This document shows positions 26,472 through 36,437 of a stretch of DNA of 42,827 nt, piece by piece (within the stretch, counting starts at the first letter, position 1; each line of letters opens with the position of its first letter). The notes beneath the pieces were generated by a model. That model had not been told where the DNA came from. It worked only from the letters and a program-made list of their open reading frames with translations, and searched no databases. Source of the stretch: an uncultured Verrucomicrobiales bacterium (GTDB lineage Bacteria > Verrucomicrobiota > Verrucomicrobiia > Limisphaerales > Palsa-1400); NCBI GenBank assembly GCA_903927905.1, contig CAIYOY010000037.1:1-42827 (forward strand), in the 5' to 3' direction. The position numbers were made by a program, and so were the translations under genes.

Positions 26472-29139
26472 CCGGCGCTGCGGTCTCCGGCGGTTTACTG
26501 GCGTTGGCATTGGCCGTGTCCATTTTCTTTTTCATCGCCGGCCCCAGTGAAGGCACGACTTCGGCCACGCGTTGATAAATCAATTTTGCTTCAGGCCATT
26601 GTCCTGCGGCTTCACGGAGACGGGCCGCTTTCTCGCCGGCTTCTTTGACCCAAAAAGGATCGCACGGCCTTCGGACTTCCAGCACCTGGGCATAATGGGC
26701 CAGGGCTTCATCGGTCCGGCCCCGCCGCTCGGCCACAAGCCCCAAACCAACTTGCGCTTGACTCCAGGTGGCTACTTCTACATCTGGCAGAAGCAAAACG
26801 GCTTCGTAAGCTTGGCTCGCATTGGTGTAGGCGGAAGGTGGCAGTTTGAGCGTATCAGCCCAGGTAAAATAGTAATCGCCCATTCGCCCCAGAGCCTGAG
26901 CGGCCAGTGTATTGGTGGATGCGCCGTTGGTGATGCGGCGCAAGGAGTTGATGGCTTCGACCAGATAACTGGTATTGGTCGGCTCGCCCAGAAATTGCAT
27001 GAAAATGGTATCGCCGAGCGCGAAATAACTTTCTGCCATGAGGGCGGGCGGAACATTGGTGTCGCTGACCAATTTGGTGAATCGTTCCCGGGCGGCGGCA
27101 TAATCATTTGGCCCTTGCCGCGCATACGCCGCGCGACCCGCCATCAACCGCGCTTGGAAGGGCAATTCCCCGGCGGTCGGATATTTCCCAAAAACCTCCT
27201 GATACGCGATGTCGGCCTGCTGATAATCTTCGTGGTAGAAATAATAGTCCCCGATCCAGTTTTGCGCCAGGGATGCAAGGTTGGTCATGTCGGGAAACCG
27301 GGCAACAAAATTGGTGAAAAGTATCAGCGCGTTGGTTTCCGCGCCGCTTTTCCAAGTGGCCAGAGCGCGCGCATATTCCACCTGCGGCAAAAGCGGATGC
27401 TGCGCGTGATTAGTCACCCATCGGTCATAAACCGCCAAGGCGCTTTTCCAATCCCGCGCCATCGCATAAGTTCGCGCCTGGGCAAATTCCACTTCCGGTG
27501 CCAGCGGCGTGCGGGGAAATTTTTGGATCAGATCGCTGAATGTTTGGCGCGCTTTCTCCAGATCACCCTGATGTCCGGCGGCCTCGCCGATGACCAACAT
27601 GCTGCGATCGCTGAAATAACTGTCGGGGTACCAGGCAATGATGCGGCCCATCGCTTCAGCGGCGGCTTGCTGGTCGCCGCGCGCCAGATTCGCCTGCTCG
27701 GCCTGAAACAGCGCTTGGTCAAACAGGGCCAGATTTTTCAGCAACCCATTTTTCAAATCCTCCCGCTGACCGTATAGATGCCAGATGAGATTATAATTGG
27801 TCGCGGCCCCGGCGTAATCCCCTTCATAAAATAACGCATCCGCCAGTTTGAATCGCGCCACCGCCTGGTCTTCGGATTCGGGCAACCGCTTGATCGCCTC
27901 CATGAAATTGGTTTTGGCCCCGGCATATTTTTTCTCCTGCCACGCGCACCAGCCTAGATCGAGCCGGGCCCGCCCCTGCAACGGACTTTGGGGAAAATCC
28001 TGGATGACCCGGTCCAGATTGCTGACCGCCAATTGCGAATAATTCGTCGCATCGCTGATGGGCGGAGTGATATTGCCGACTTTCAAGTAAAGTTCGCCCA
28101 GAGTCAAATAGGCCAGATCGAGCGAGGAGCCGCCGGGATTTTGCCCGATAAAATTTTCCAACTGCTGGATGGCATCCGGGATGAGGCTGTGTTGCAGCCT
28201 CAATTCCATGGTGCGCGCCAGGGCCTCGCGCTGCACTTCCACTGGAAAATCCTTTGCCAGATCATTCGTGTAGGATTGGATGGCATTTTCCCATTGGCCG
28301 AGTTTTTCGAAGGCTTCACCCTGCAGAAAACGGCTGTTGGCTGATTCCGGAGAACCCGGTGCGAGGGTCATTAAATTGGTGGTATTGGCCAGGGCCTCGT
28401 TGCTTTTCCCGCCCGCCAATTGCAATCGTGTCAACAAATACAGCCGACGCCATTTGTCCGCTGCCGACATCAACTCCGTGGCCATGCCGCCGACCACTTG
28501 TTCTCCGGCAGCATATTGCTTTTGTTCATACAAGGCCTTGCCCAAAAGCAACCAACCGGGCATGGCCAGAGGATTTTTTGGGTCTTCCTTCACGGCTGAT
28601 TGAAAGCTGCCATTCGTGCCGCCCAACAATGCCACCACTTTCGCCCAATTGGTCAACTGGGCGTAGGCCGCCGCTTCATTCTCCGCCGCGTTCAGGCGAA
28701 ACGACGACTTCGGAAAACTTTTGTTCAAAGCGGCATAACTGTCGGCCGCCGCTTTGAATTCACCTTTTTTGAAAAGCGCTTCGCCCAGCCAAAACTGAAA
28801 TTCCGGCGTCACCGATTCGGAGTCATCCGGTTTTTCCTTTTGCAATAATTCAATCGCGCCCGCGATATTGGTCTGGTTCAGCCGCGCCCGCGCCTGAAAA
28901 AGAATCGCGCTCGAACGCATGGACGAATTGGTGTAAGTCGCGGCAAAATCGGCAAAAGCTTTTTCTGCGGTTCCGTAGAAGTGATCATTAAAAAGCCTGG
29001 CCCCAGCGGCAAACGCGTTGGTCTCGCCATTGCCTTGGGCCGACAAGGTCTGAGTTCCCACCCAGGCCAATAAAAAGAACGCCGCCAGCCAGCGCTGGAG
29101 CAGGACTTGTTTAATTGGCTTCGCGTTCAACATCTTCAT
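26455..29139 (-). CDS. TPR-repeat protein with signal peptide
   Basis: 894 aa; many tetratricopeptide-like helices (ANSRFLQGEAFEKLGQWENAIQSYTNDL..., PLQGRARLDLGWCAWQEKKYAGAKTNFMEAI...). Confidence 0.88.
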   Translation of the reverse strand: MKMLNAKPIKQVLLQRWLAAFFLLAWVGTQTLSAQGNGETNAFAAGARLFNDHFYGTAEKAFADFAATYTNSSMRSSAILFQARARLNQTNIAGAIELLQKEKPDDSESVTPEFQFWLGEALFKKGEFKAAADSYAALNKSFPKSSFRLNAAENEAAAYAQLTNWAKVVALLGGTNGSFQSAVKEDPKNPLAMPGWLLLGKALYEQKQYAAGEQVVGGMATELMSAADKWRRLYLLTRLQLAGGKSNEALANTTNLMTLAPGSPESANSRFLQGEAFEKLGQWENAIQSYTNDLAKDFPVEVQREALARTMELRLQHSLIPDAIQQLENFIGQNPGGSSLDLAYLTLGELYLKVGNITPPISDATNYSQLAVSNLDRVIQDFPQSPLQGRARLDLGWCAWQEKKYAGAKTNFMEAIKRLPESEDQAVARFKLADALFYEGDYAGAATNYNLIWHLYGQREDLKNGLLKNLALFDQALFQAEQANLARGDQQAAAEAMGRIIAWYPDSYFSDRSMLVIGEAAGHQGDLEKARQTFSDLIQKFPRTPLAPEVEFAQARTYAMARDWKSALAVYDRWVTNHAQHPLLPQVEYARALATWKSGAETNALILFTNFVARFPDMTNLASLAQNWIGDYYFYHEDYQQADIAYQEVFGKYPTAGELPFQARLMAGRAAYARQGPNDYAAARERFTKLVSDTNVPPALMAESYFALGDTIFMQFLGEPTNTSYLVEAINSLRRITNGASTNTLAAQALGRMGDYYFTWADTLKLPPSAYTNASQAYEAVLLLPDVEVATWSQAQVGLGLVAERRGRTDEALAHYAQVLEVRRPCDPFWVKEAGEKAARLREAAGQWPEAKLIYQRVAEVVPSLGPAMKKKMDTANANASKPPETAAPVKSAP

Positions 29140-32060
29140 TATCTGACAGGCCCGGACAAGATACGATTCAAAAATTGCCCGGTGAAACTCTCCGGCGTTT
29201 TGGCGATTTTTTCCGGCGGGCCCTCGGCCAGGATGCGTCCACCGCCCTCGCCACCCTCGGGGCCGAGGTCAATCACCCAGTCGGCGGTTTTGATCACATC
29301 CAAATTGTGCTCAATGATCAACAGCGTGTTTCCTTGATTGCGCAGTTTGAAAAGAACATCCAGCAGCTTGGCCACGTCATGAAAATGTAATCCGGTCGTC
29401 GGCTCATCCAAAATATAAAACGTGCGTCCCGTCGCCCGCCGACTCAATTCCGCCGCGAGTTTGATGCGTTGCGCCTCGCCGCCGCTCAATGTCGTGGCGG
29501 ATTGCCCCACCTTCACGTAGCCCAGCCCCACTTCCGCCAGTGTCAGCAACGGATCGTAAATTTTCGGCAGCGCGCGGAAAAACGTGACCGCTTCATCCAC
29601 TGTCATGTCCAGCACATCGGCGATGTTCATGCCCTTGTAATTGATTTCCAGCGTCTCGCGATTATAACGCTTCCCATTGCACGCCTCGCACGTCACATAG
29701 ACCGGCGGCAAAAAGTGCATCTCAATTTTGATCAAGCCATCGCCCTGGCATTTCTCGCATCGCCCGCCTTTGACATTGAAACTAAACCGGCCCGCTTCGT
29801 AGCCGCGAATTTTCGCCGCCGGCAATTTGGCGAACAGATCGCGGATCTGATTGAACATCCCCGTGTAAGTCGCCGGATTGCTGCGCGGCGTCCGGCCGAT
29901 TGGCGTCTGATCAATGACGATCACTTTGTCCAAATCCTCGAAGCCGCGAATTTCCTTGTGCGCGCCGGGTTGTTCCTTTGAGCCATAAAATTTCCGAAAC
30001 AAAGCGCGACGCAAAATATCATCCACCAAAGTACTTTTACCCGAACCGCTCACCCCGGTAACGCAGGTCAACGTCCCCAGCGGAATCCGTGCATCTACAT
30101 TCTTGAGATTATTTTCGCTCGCGCCGATAACTTCCAGCCAGCCGCGTTCCGACGTCGGTTTGATCCGGTTTTTCGGCACGGCGATTTTCAATTCGCCTTT
30201 CAAATACTGACCCGTTAACGACCGTGGCACCGCCATGATTTCATCCACCGTTCCGGCCGCAACCAATTCCCCGCCATGCACGCCCGCGCCGGGGCCGAGA
30301 TCTAGGACGTAATCCGCCTGACGAATCGTGTCCTCGTCATGCTCCACGACTAAAACGGTGTTGCCCAAGTCTCGCAAACCTTCCAACGATTTCAACAAAC
30401 GCTCGTTGTCACGTTGATGCAGCCCGATGCTTGGTTCATCCAAAATATAAAGCACCCCGACCAGGCCCGCGCCGATCTGCGTGGCGAGCCGGATGCGTTG
30501 CGCTTCACCGCCGCTGAGCGTTCCGCTTTCGCGATTCAGGGTCAGATACCCCAGCCCGACGTTTTTTAAGAATCCAAGCCGCGAACGGATTTCTTTGATC
30601 ACTTCATGGGCGATCTTCTGCTGAAAATCCGTCAGCTTGAGTGTCGCAAAAAAAGCATCGGCTTTTTCGATGGATAACGCACAGACATCCATGATGGATA
30701 ATCCTGGAATGACCGGTGGCTTTGAACTTTGAACTTTGAACGTTAAACTTTCCGCTCCCCCCACCGTCACCGCCAGCACCTCCGGTTTGAGCCGGCGACC
30801 CATACACGCATCGCACGGCTGTGGATTCATGTAGCCCTTCAACCGATTCTTCGTGAACTCGCTCTCGCTCTCGATATAAAGCCGCTCCAGATTGGGAACG
30901 ATGCCTTCAAACGGACGCTTGATCTTGCTCGCCTTCCCCGCGCGCCAAAAAGTGAATTCAATTTCGTCCTCTCCCGTCCCACGCAGCAGTTTCTTTCTAA
31001 AATCTTCCGGCAAATCCTTCCAGGGAGCTTCCAGGCTTTGGCCGTAATGCGAGGTCAGCGCTTTCAACAGGCTCTTGTAATAAACGATCATCCGTTTATT
31101 GCCGCGCCGCCACGGTTGCACCGCGCCCTTCTCCAACGATTTGTCCACATCCGGCACCACCAGCGCTTCGTCAAAAACCATCTTCTGCCCGAGACCATGA
31201 CACACCGGACACGCGCCCGAGGGGGAATTGAACGAAAAATGTTTCGGCGTCAGCGTCTCAAAACTCAAACCGGTCGAAGGACTGTAATTCCGATTGGAAT
31301 GTAGCGTCTCCGTCCATTCCGTCGCGGCATCGGGCGGTTGATGCAAAACCAACACGCGGCCCTCGCCCCATTTCAACGCCGTCTCCATCGAATCACTCAG
31401 ACGCACGCGGATTTTCTCATCCACCACCAATCGGTCCACCACCGCTTCGATGGTGTGGCGTTGTTTGGGATCGAGCTTCACCCGCACATTATTGCCCAGT
31501 TCCACCAGTTCCCCATCCACCCGCGCCCGCACGAAACCTTCGCGGCCCAACCGTTCGATCACATCCCGGAACTCGCCCTTCTGGCTGGAAATCACCGGAG
31601 CCAGCAACATCACCCGCGTCTTGGCCGGCAAGGCCAGCACCTTATCAACAATGTCACTGGTCGTCTGCTGTGTGATCGGCTCGCCGCTGATCGGGCAATG
31701 CGCCTGGCCGATGTTCGCGTACATCAACCGCAAATAATCAAAAACCTCCGTCGTCGTCGCAATGATGGAGCGCGGATTGGTGCCGGACCCGCGTTGTTCA
31801 ATGGCGATGGAGGGCGACAGTCCCTCGATGAAATCCACCTCTGGCTTCTCCATCTGATCCAGAAACTGCCGGGCATACGCGGAGAGCGACTCCACATATT
31901 TCCGCTGCCCCTCGGCATAGATGGTATCGAACGCCAGCGACGATTTCCCCGACCCGCTCAACCCCGTGATCACGACGAGTTTGTCGCGCGGGATCGAGAG
32001 CGTCAGGTTCTTCAAATTATGCTGGCGCGCGCCGCCGATCTTGATGAATTCCTTCGACAT
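29139..32060 (-). CDS. uvrA: excinuclease ABC subunit A
   Basis: [96 protein letters not shown]. Confidence 0.97.
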   Translation of the reverse strand: MSKEFIKIGGARQHNLKNLTLSIPRDKLVVITGLSGSGKSSLAFDTIYAEGQRKYVESLSAYARQFLDQMEKPEVDFIEGLSPSIAIEQRGSGTNPRSIIATTTEVFDYLRLMYANIGQAHCPISGEPITQQTTSDIVDKVLALPAKTRVMLLAPVISSQKGEFRDVIERLGREGFVRARVDGELVELGNNVRVKLDPKQRHTIEAVVDRLVVDEKIRVRLSDSMETALKWGEGRVLVLHQPPDAATEWTETLHSNRNYSPSTGLSFETLTPKHFSFNSPSGACPVCHGLGQKMVFDEALVVPDVDKSLEKGAVQPWRRGNKRMIVYYKSLLKALTSHYGQSLEAPWKDLPEDFRKKLLRGTGEDEIEFTFWRAGKASKIKRPFEGIVPNLERLYIESESEFTKNRLKGYMNPQPCDACMGRRLKPEVLAVTVGGAESLTFKVQSSKPPVIPGLSIMDVCALSIEKADAFFATLKLTDFQQKIAHEVIKEIRSRLGFLKNVGLGYLTLNRESGTLSGGEAQRIRLATQIGAGLVGVLYILDEPSIGLHQRDNERLLKSLEGLRDLGNTVLVVEHDEDTIRQADYVLDLGPGAGVHGGELVAAGTVDEIMAVPRSLTGQYLKGELKIAVPKNRIKPTSERGWLEVIGASENNLKNVDARIPLGTLTCVTGVSGSGKSTLVDDILRRALFRKFYGSKEQPGAHKEIRGFEDLDKVIVIDQTPIGRTPRSNPATYTGMFNQIRDLFAKLPAAKIRGYEAGRFSFNVKGGRCEKCQGDGLIKIEMHFLPPVYVTCEACNGKRYNRETLEINYKGMNIADVLDMTVDEAVTFFRALPKIYDPLLTLAEVGLGYVKVGQSATTLSGGEAQRIKLAAELSRRATGRTFYILDEPTTGLHFHDVAKLLDVLFKLRNQGNTLLIIEHNLDVIKTADWVIDLGPEGGEGGGRILAEGPPEKIAKTPESFTGQFLNRILSGPVR
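30696..30755. repeat. repeat-like in-frame insertion inside uvrA, including (TTTGAAC)x3
   Basis: tttgaactttgaactttgaac (30721-30741) inside the segment encoding [20 protein letters not shown], between VTVGG and [16 protein letters not shown]. Confidence 0.55.
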
Positions 32061-32533
32061 ATCTCAAACAGGTGGGGCGAGAGTCCCCGCGAGCCGTCCC
32101 TTCCAACTCTCAAATTTCCCCAACACACAATCTGCCAAGCCTACACCGAATCTGGTGAATCATGAAGGGTAAAAATTGGGAATATTTTCCAGTGGCGCAT
32201 CTCGTCACAGTCCACTTGCGAAGGAGGATGGCTCGTCCGGTTTGCGGTTAAAAATCCCCGCTCCAAAACCCTGCCGGGCCTCGATTCAATCTGCAAACAA
32301 CGACGCCAAACTGGAGCTAACAACATCTAACGACAGTCAACGCGGCCTAACCGCACCCATTTCAAAAAATTCCGGCTTCAATACTTCCTGATTCCTCCTT
32401 TCTTTCTCCGTGTCTCTGTGGTTCAAACTGCATCGGTTTCAGGAAAACCTTTGCGTCGCGTTCGCTTTTTTGCGGCTACTTCAAATGCCTCCCATCTGCG
32501 TGCATTCGTGCCCATCTGTGGTTTCAGGCCGGG

Positions 32534-32733
32534 AAATTTTTAACCGCGGATGACACTGATTTCGCGGATTGAGGAAAGAAATTTTTGCCCGCGAAAAACG
32601 CAAAAAAACGCGAAAGGGGAACCGGCGCACTGGAAGCGCAGAGGTTTGCAGTGGTCGTGGTATATGACTGTTCTTTATTCATCAGGGTGAGTTTGGCAGA
32701 AAACGGCAGGCTTGTCGTACACACCATGAACAC
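32534..32733 (+). repeat. dispersed intergenic repeat, copy B (about 200 bp)
   Basis: aaatttttaaccgcggatgacac...gcccgcgaaaaacgcaaaaaaacgcgaaa...gtatatgactgttctttattcatcagggtgagtttggcagaaaacggcaggcttgtcgt..acaccatg; counterpart of 7937-8140. Confidence 0.9.
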
Positions 32734-32784
32734 CATTCCCATATTTCCCACCATCCTCTTAAATTCGATCTACCCGCGCCCTGC

Positions 32785-34128
32785 TCACAAATATTCCGTC
32801 ATCCCATCATACCCGTGCGAGACGGGGATGGGATGGCCGAGGCGTTCGAGCAACTGGCGCGTGAGGTTCAATTTGCCTTCCAGGAAATGATCGTCGTGCA
32901 ACGGGTCGTGGTGGGTGATGATCCAGCGCGGCGCTTTCGCCAGGCAAACCAACAGGGCGGCGTTGGACAAGCCGCTGTGGCCCCAGCCGATGCGCTTGGG
33001 ATATTCTTCATTGGTGAATTGCGCCTCGTGAAAGAGCAGATCAATGTCCGAGAGAAATTCCACCATCTTCAAATGCGGCGCGACCAATTCGTTCTCGCGC
33101 GTGATGTCATCCGGCGGCCCGGTGTAGCCTTTGAGGAATTCGTTGTCCGGGACCCAGGCGATTTTCACTTCGCCGAGATCAATCTTGTAACCGACGGTGG
33201 CGCCGGGGTGATTGGAAAATTCCCAGGTGATTTTAATGCCATCAATGACGATCGGTTCCTGGCCGATCTGGACGAAGTTGAGCTTCGCTTTCATGTCCTC
33301 AATTTGGACGGGAAAATAATCGCGATCCAATTGGCCTGAGAAAACGGATTTGAGGTCTTTGCCGAAACCGCGCGCCCCATAGACGGTGATTTCAAATCCC
33401 GGAATATAGGCCGGGACAAAAAATGGAAAGCCTTGGATATGATCCCAGTGCGTGTGGGTGATGAAGAGATGGATTTTGCGCGCGCCGGATTTGGCCAACT
33501 GTTGCCCCAAGTCGCGGATGCCGGAACCGGCGTCGAAGATCAAAACGGTGTCCCCGCGAACAATGCTCAAGCACGAAGTCTGCCCGCCGTGCCGCAGATA
33601 GGCCGCGCCCGGAGTGGGCGTGGAACCGCGCGAACCCCACAGGGTCAGGCAGGCGTTCTTGGTCAGCAGGATCGGGCGGAAAGTTTTTTCGGTGAAACCG
33701 GTGGAGTCGCGCGTGACCACCGGGTGCTTGGCGTTTTTTCGTTTGCCGAAAAACTCGTTGACCTTGGCCACCAGGTCGGACGGATCGAGTGGTTTGACCA
33801 GGAAATCGTACGCGCCCATCTCCGCCATTTTGATCTGTTCGGTGCCAAAATCCTTGGCCGAACAAACGATGACGCCGACATCTTTGGTTTGCGGGTTGGC
33901 CCGGAGTCTTTCAATGACTTCGACGCCGTGTTTTTTCGGCATCATGATGTCGAGGAGAATCAGGTCGGGGCGAAAAGATTTGGCTTTCTTGAGACATTCC
34001 TCGCCGTCCTCGGCCACTTGCACCTCATAACCGGCTTGTTTGAGGGCGGCGCTGTGTTTGAGGGCGATGACCTGAATGTCCTCGGCGATCAGGATGCGGC
34101 CTTTGGCGGATGTTTTTGTCGCAGCCAT
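32785..34128 (-). CDS. response regulator receiver fused to a metallo-beta-lactamase-fold domain
   Basis: REC: GRILIAEDIQVIALKHSAALKQAGYEVQVAEDGEECLKKAKSFRPDLILLDIMMPKKHG...VGVIVCSAKD..FLVKPLDPSDL; MBL: WGSRGSTPTPG..HGGQTSCLSI..LIFDAGSGIRDLG..FITHTHWDHIQGFPFF. Confidence 0.92.
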   Translation of the reverse strand: MAATKTSAKGRILIAEDIQVIALKHSAALKQAGYEVQVAEDGEECLKKAKSFRPDLILLDIMMPKKHGVEVIERLRANPQTKDVGVIVCSAKDFGTEQIKMAEMGAYDFLVKPLDPSDLVAKVNEFFGKRKNAKHPVVTRDSTGFTEKTFRPILLTKNACLTLWGSRGSTPTPGAAYLRHGGQTSCLSIVRGDTVLIFDAGSGIRDLGQQLAKSGARKIHLFITHTHWDHIQGFPFFVPAYIPGFEITVYGARGFGKDLKSVFSGQLDRDYFPVQIEDMKAKLNFVQIGQEPIVIDGIKITWEFSNHPGATVGYKIDLGEVKIAWVPDNEFLKGYTGPPDDITRENELVAPHLKMVEFLSDIDLLFHEAQFTNEEYPKRIGWGHSGLSNAALLVCLAKAPRWIITHHDPLHDDHFLEGKLNLTRQLLERLGHPIPVSHGYDGMTEYL

Positions 34129-34132
34129 AAAA

Positions 34133-34504
34133 TCAGGAAGTGTGCGCAGTTAAATAATGTTTGAGTTCGGTTTTCAAATGGTCGGTTTCGGCAATCAATT
34201 CGAGAATCAAACTGTCGAGGCCGGCGAAATCTTTGGCCTGGCCGCGTTGCTCGATGAGCCGGGCGAGGCTTTGCGCATGAGCGGCGCGCATTTCGCCGAA
34301 CAAGCCTTTGAGGGCATGACCGGCTTCATAAACCACATGGCCATCCCGTTTTTCCAGGCCTTGATGGAGCATGGAAATGAGCCGGGGACTGTCGGTTTCG
34401 GAAAAAAGACGGACAATATCGCGCAGCAGATGGACATCGCGGCCGACGCTTTTGAACAAAGCCGCCTCGTCAAAGGTGGTTGACTGATTCTCGGTCAAAT
34501 TCAT
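34133..34504 (-). CDS. HPt (histidine phosphotransfer) domain protein
   Basis: 123 aa from MNLTENQSTTFDEAALFKSVGRD; VYEAGHALKGLFGEMRA (HxxKG motif); 4 bp upstream of the REC-MBL gene. Confidence 0.82.
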   Translation of the reverse strand: MNLTENQSTTFDEAALFKSVGRDVHLLRDIVRLFSETDSPRLISMLHQGLEKRDGHVVYEAGHALKGLFGEMRAAHAQSLARLIEQRGQAKDFAGLDSLILELIAETDHLKTELKHYLTAHTS

Positions 34505-34521
34505 CGGGAAATTAAAAGTGG

Positions 34522-34594
34522 GGTGGCCAACGGGACTCGAACCCGCAACAACAAGCTCCACAAGCTTGGACTCTACCATTGAGCTATGGCCACC
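34522..34594 (-). tRNA. tRNA-His (anticodon GTG)
   Basis: GGTGGCCATAGCTCAATGGTAGAGTCCAAGCTTGTGGAGCTTGTTGTTGCGGGTTCGAGTCCCGTTGGCCACC; cloverleaf with CAAGC-TTGTGGA-GCTTG anticodon arm, G-1 present, CCA not encoded. Confidence 0.95.
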
Positions 34595-34674
34595 AACCAG
34601 GGACAAGAGTAGGTTTGGCGGGGGCAAAGGTCAAGCTTGTGGAAAGAGGAGGGTGTGATCAAAAGTGATGGTTA

Positions 34675-34779
34675 GGAGCGCGGGATTTATCCCGCTTCAA
34701 GATGGCCAGCCAAGTGGCGGTTTCCTGGGAGTGATGCGCTCTCCGATTTCACGCTGAAGCGGCTTAAAAGCCGCGCTCC
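34675..34779. repeat. nested palindromic intergenic element (REP/MITE-like)
   Basis: left arm GGAGCGCGGGATTTATCCCGCTTCA and right arm TGAAGCGGCTTAAAAGCCGCGCTCC are inverted copies; each arm is itself a hairpin. Confidence 0.8.
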
Positions 34780-34827
34780 CACTGGAAAATGCGTGCGCGG
34801 GTTGGTTTTTTAGGCTAAACCGTTCCG

Positions 34828-35367
34828 GTGCAAGCTGCGCGCAATATTCACAATCTGACCCTGGTCGGCTTCATGGGGACCGGGAAATCTTCCGTGGGCC
34901 GGATCATCGCCGATCAATTGCACTATCGTTTTGTGGACACGGATGAATTGATCGAAGCCCAACAGGACACGACGATTGCGGAAATTTTTGGCAAACAGGG
35001 TGAGGCCGTGTTTCGGCAATGCGAGGCCAAGGCAGTCCAAGAGTTGGCCGCGCAAACCGGTCTGATTATTTCCACCGGCGGCGGCGTGGTCATCAACCCG
35101 GACAATTTGGCGAGCCTCAAAACCCATTCGCTCGTGGCCTGTTTATGGGCCACGCCGGAGACGATTTGGGAACGGGTGAAGGAGCAGACGCACCGGCCTT
35201 TGCTGCAAACCGCCGATCCGCTGGGAAAAATTCGTGAATTGCTGGCGCAACGGGCGCCGTTTTATCGGCAGGCCGATGTATTGATCAATACCGGTCTGCG
35301 GTCACCGCGCGAAGTGGCGCAGCAGGTGTTGCATCAATTCCAACTGGCCCGCGCCCGGCGTTCATGA
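34828..35367 (+). CDS. aroK: shikimate kinase
   Basis: NLTLVGFMGTGKSSVGRIIADQLHYRFVDTDELIE, STGGGVVINPDN; GTG start proposed. Confidence 0.93.
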   Translation: MQAARNIHNLTLVGFMGTGKSSVGRIIADQLHYRFVDTDELIEAQQDTTIAEIFGKQGEAVFRQCEAKAVQELAAQTGLIISTGGGVVINPDNLASLKTHSLVACLWATPETIWERVKEQTHRPLLQTADPLGKIRELLAQRAPFYRQADVLINTGLRSPREVAQQVLHQFQLARARRS

Positions 35368-36395
35368 AAAAGCAGATCCAGGAGCGCGCGCTGGAGCTGG
35401 GCTTTGACGCCTGCCATTTCACCACCGCGCAACCGCCGGATCACGCCGAGCATTTTCAACGCTGGCTGGCGGCGGAACATCACGGCGAAATGGGATGGTT
35501 GTCGCGCAATGCGCACAAACGGGTGGAGCCGAACCAAGTCCTGGCCGAGGCCAAAAGTATCATCACGCTGGCGGTCAGTTATGAAACCAAAACACCGGAA
35601 CCAGTCAAAGCCGCCGGGGTCATCGCCCGTTACGCGCGTTATGCTGATTACCACGACATTCTAGCCGAACCGCTGAAGTTGTTGACAGAATTCGTCAACC
35701 GTTTGGGCGGGCAAACGAAATCGTTATGGTACGTGGATACCGGCCCGTTGCTGGAGCGGGACCTGGCGCAGCGGGCGGGCTTGGGTTTTGTCGGCAAACA
35801 CACCAATCTGATCAGCCGCAAGTTCGGCAACTGGATATTTTTATCCGAAATCATCACCACGCTGGAACTGGAACCGGATGCGCCCGAGAAAAACCGGTGC
35901 GGTTCCTGCACCCGCTGCATCACGGCCTGTCCGACTGAAGCCATCACGGCCCCGTTCCAACTGGACGCCCGCAAGTGCATTTCTTATCTGACGATTGAAT
36001 TGAAAGGTTCGATCCCGGAGGAATTCCGCGCGGCCATCGGTAACCGGATTTACGGGTGCGACGATTGCCTGGCGGCTTGTCCCTGGAACCGTTTCGCGCA
36101 GGAAGGAAAATTGATGAAGCCGCATTATCGCGAAGGCTTGGCGGCCCCGGATCTTTTGGAATTGCTGGCACTGGACGAGGCCGGATTCAAAGAGAGATTT
36201 GCTGGCAGTCCCATCCTGCGAACCAAGCGTCGCGGCCTATTGCGAAATGTGTGTGTGGCGCTGGGGAATGTCGGAGATGAAAAGACCTTGCCAGCCTTGG
36301 AGAAAGCAGCGAGTGATGCCGAACCTCTGATTGCCGAACACTCTACCTGGGCCATCGGGCAAATCAACAGCAGAACAGCGAAGGGGTCAGTGTAA
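35364..36395 (+). CDS. queG: epoxyqueuosine reductase
   Basis: CGSCTRCITACPTEAI..CISYLTIELKGSIPEEFRAAIGNRIYGCDDCLAACPWNRFA; C-terminal HEAT-like repeat; ATGA overlap with aroK. Confidence 0.95.
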   Translation: MKKQIQERALELGFDACHFTTAQPPDHAEHFQRWLAAEHHGEMGWLSRNAHKRVEPNQVLAEAKSIITLAVSYETKTPEPVKAAGVIARYARYADYHDILAEPLKLLTEFVNRLGGQTKSLWYVDTGPLLERDLAQRAGLGFVGKHTNLISRKFGNWIFLSEIITTLELEPDAPEKNRCGSCTRCITACPTEAITAPFQLDARKCISYLTIELKGSIPEEFRAAIGNRIYGCDDCLAACPWNRFAQEGKLMKPHYREGLAAPDLLELLALDEAGFKERFAGSPILRTKRRGLLRNVCVALGNVGDEKTLPALEKAASDAEPLIAEHSTWAIGQINSRTAKGSV

Positions 36396-36437
36396 TTGTG
36401 ATCCGGCAAAACACGCGCGAGACGGCGCGAAATTATT

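Noticed and set aside
26572-27777. 401-aa plus-strand ORF opposite the TPR gene
   Set aside because: No recognisable motifs and lies entirely within the TPR coding region
31338-32165. 275-aa plus-strand ORF opposite uvrA
   Set aside because: His/Gln/Arg-rich shadow ORF over the conserved UvrA N-terminus
34505-34627. Upstream extension of the HPt ORF (MPPPNLLLSLVGGHSSMVESKLVELVVAGSSPVGHP)
   Set aside because: It is a translation of tRNA-His; true start is MNLTENQ at 34504
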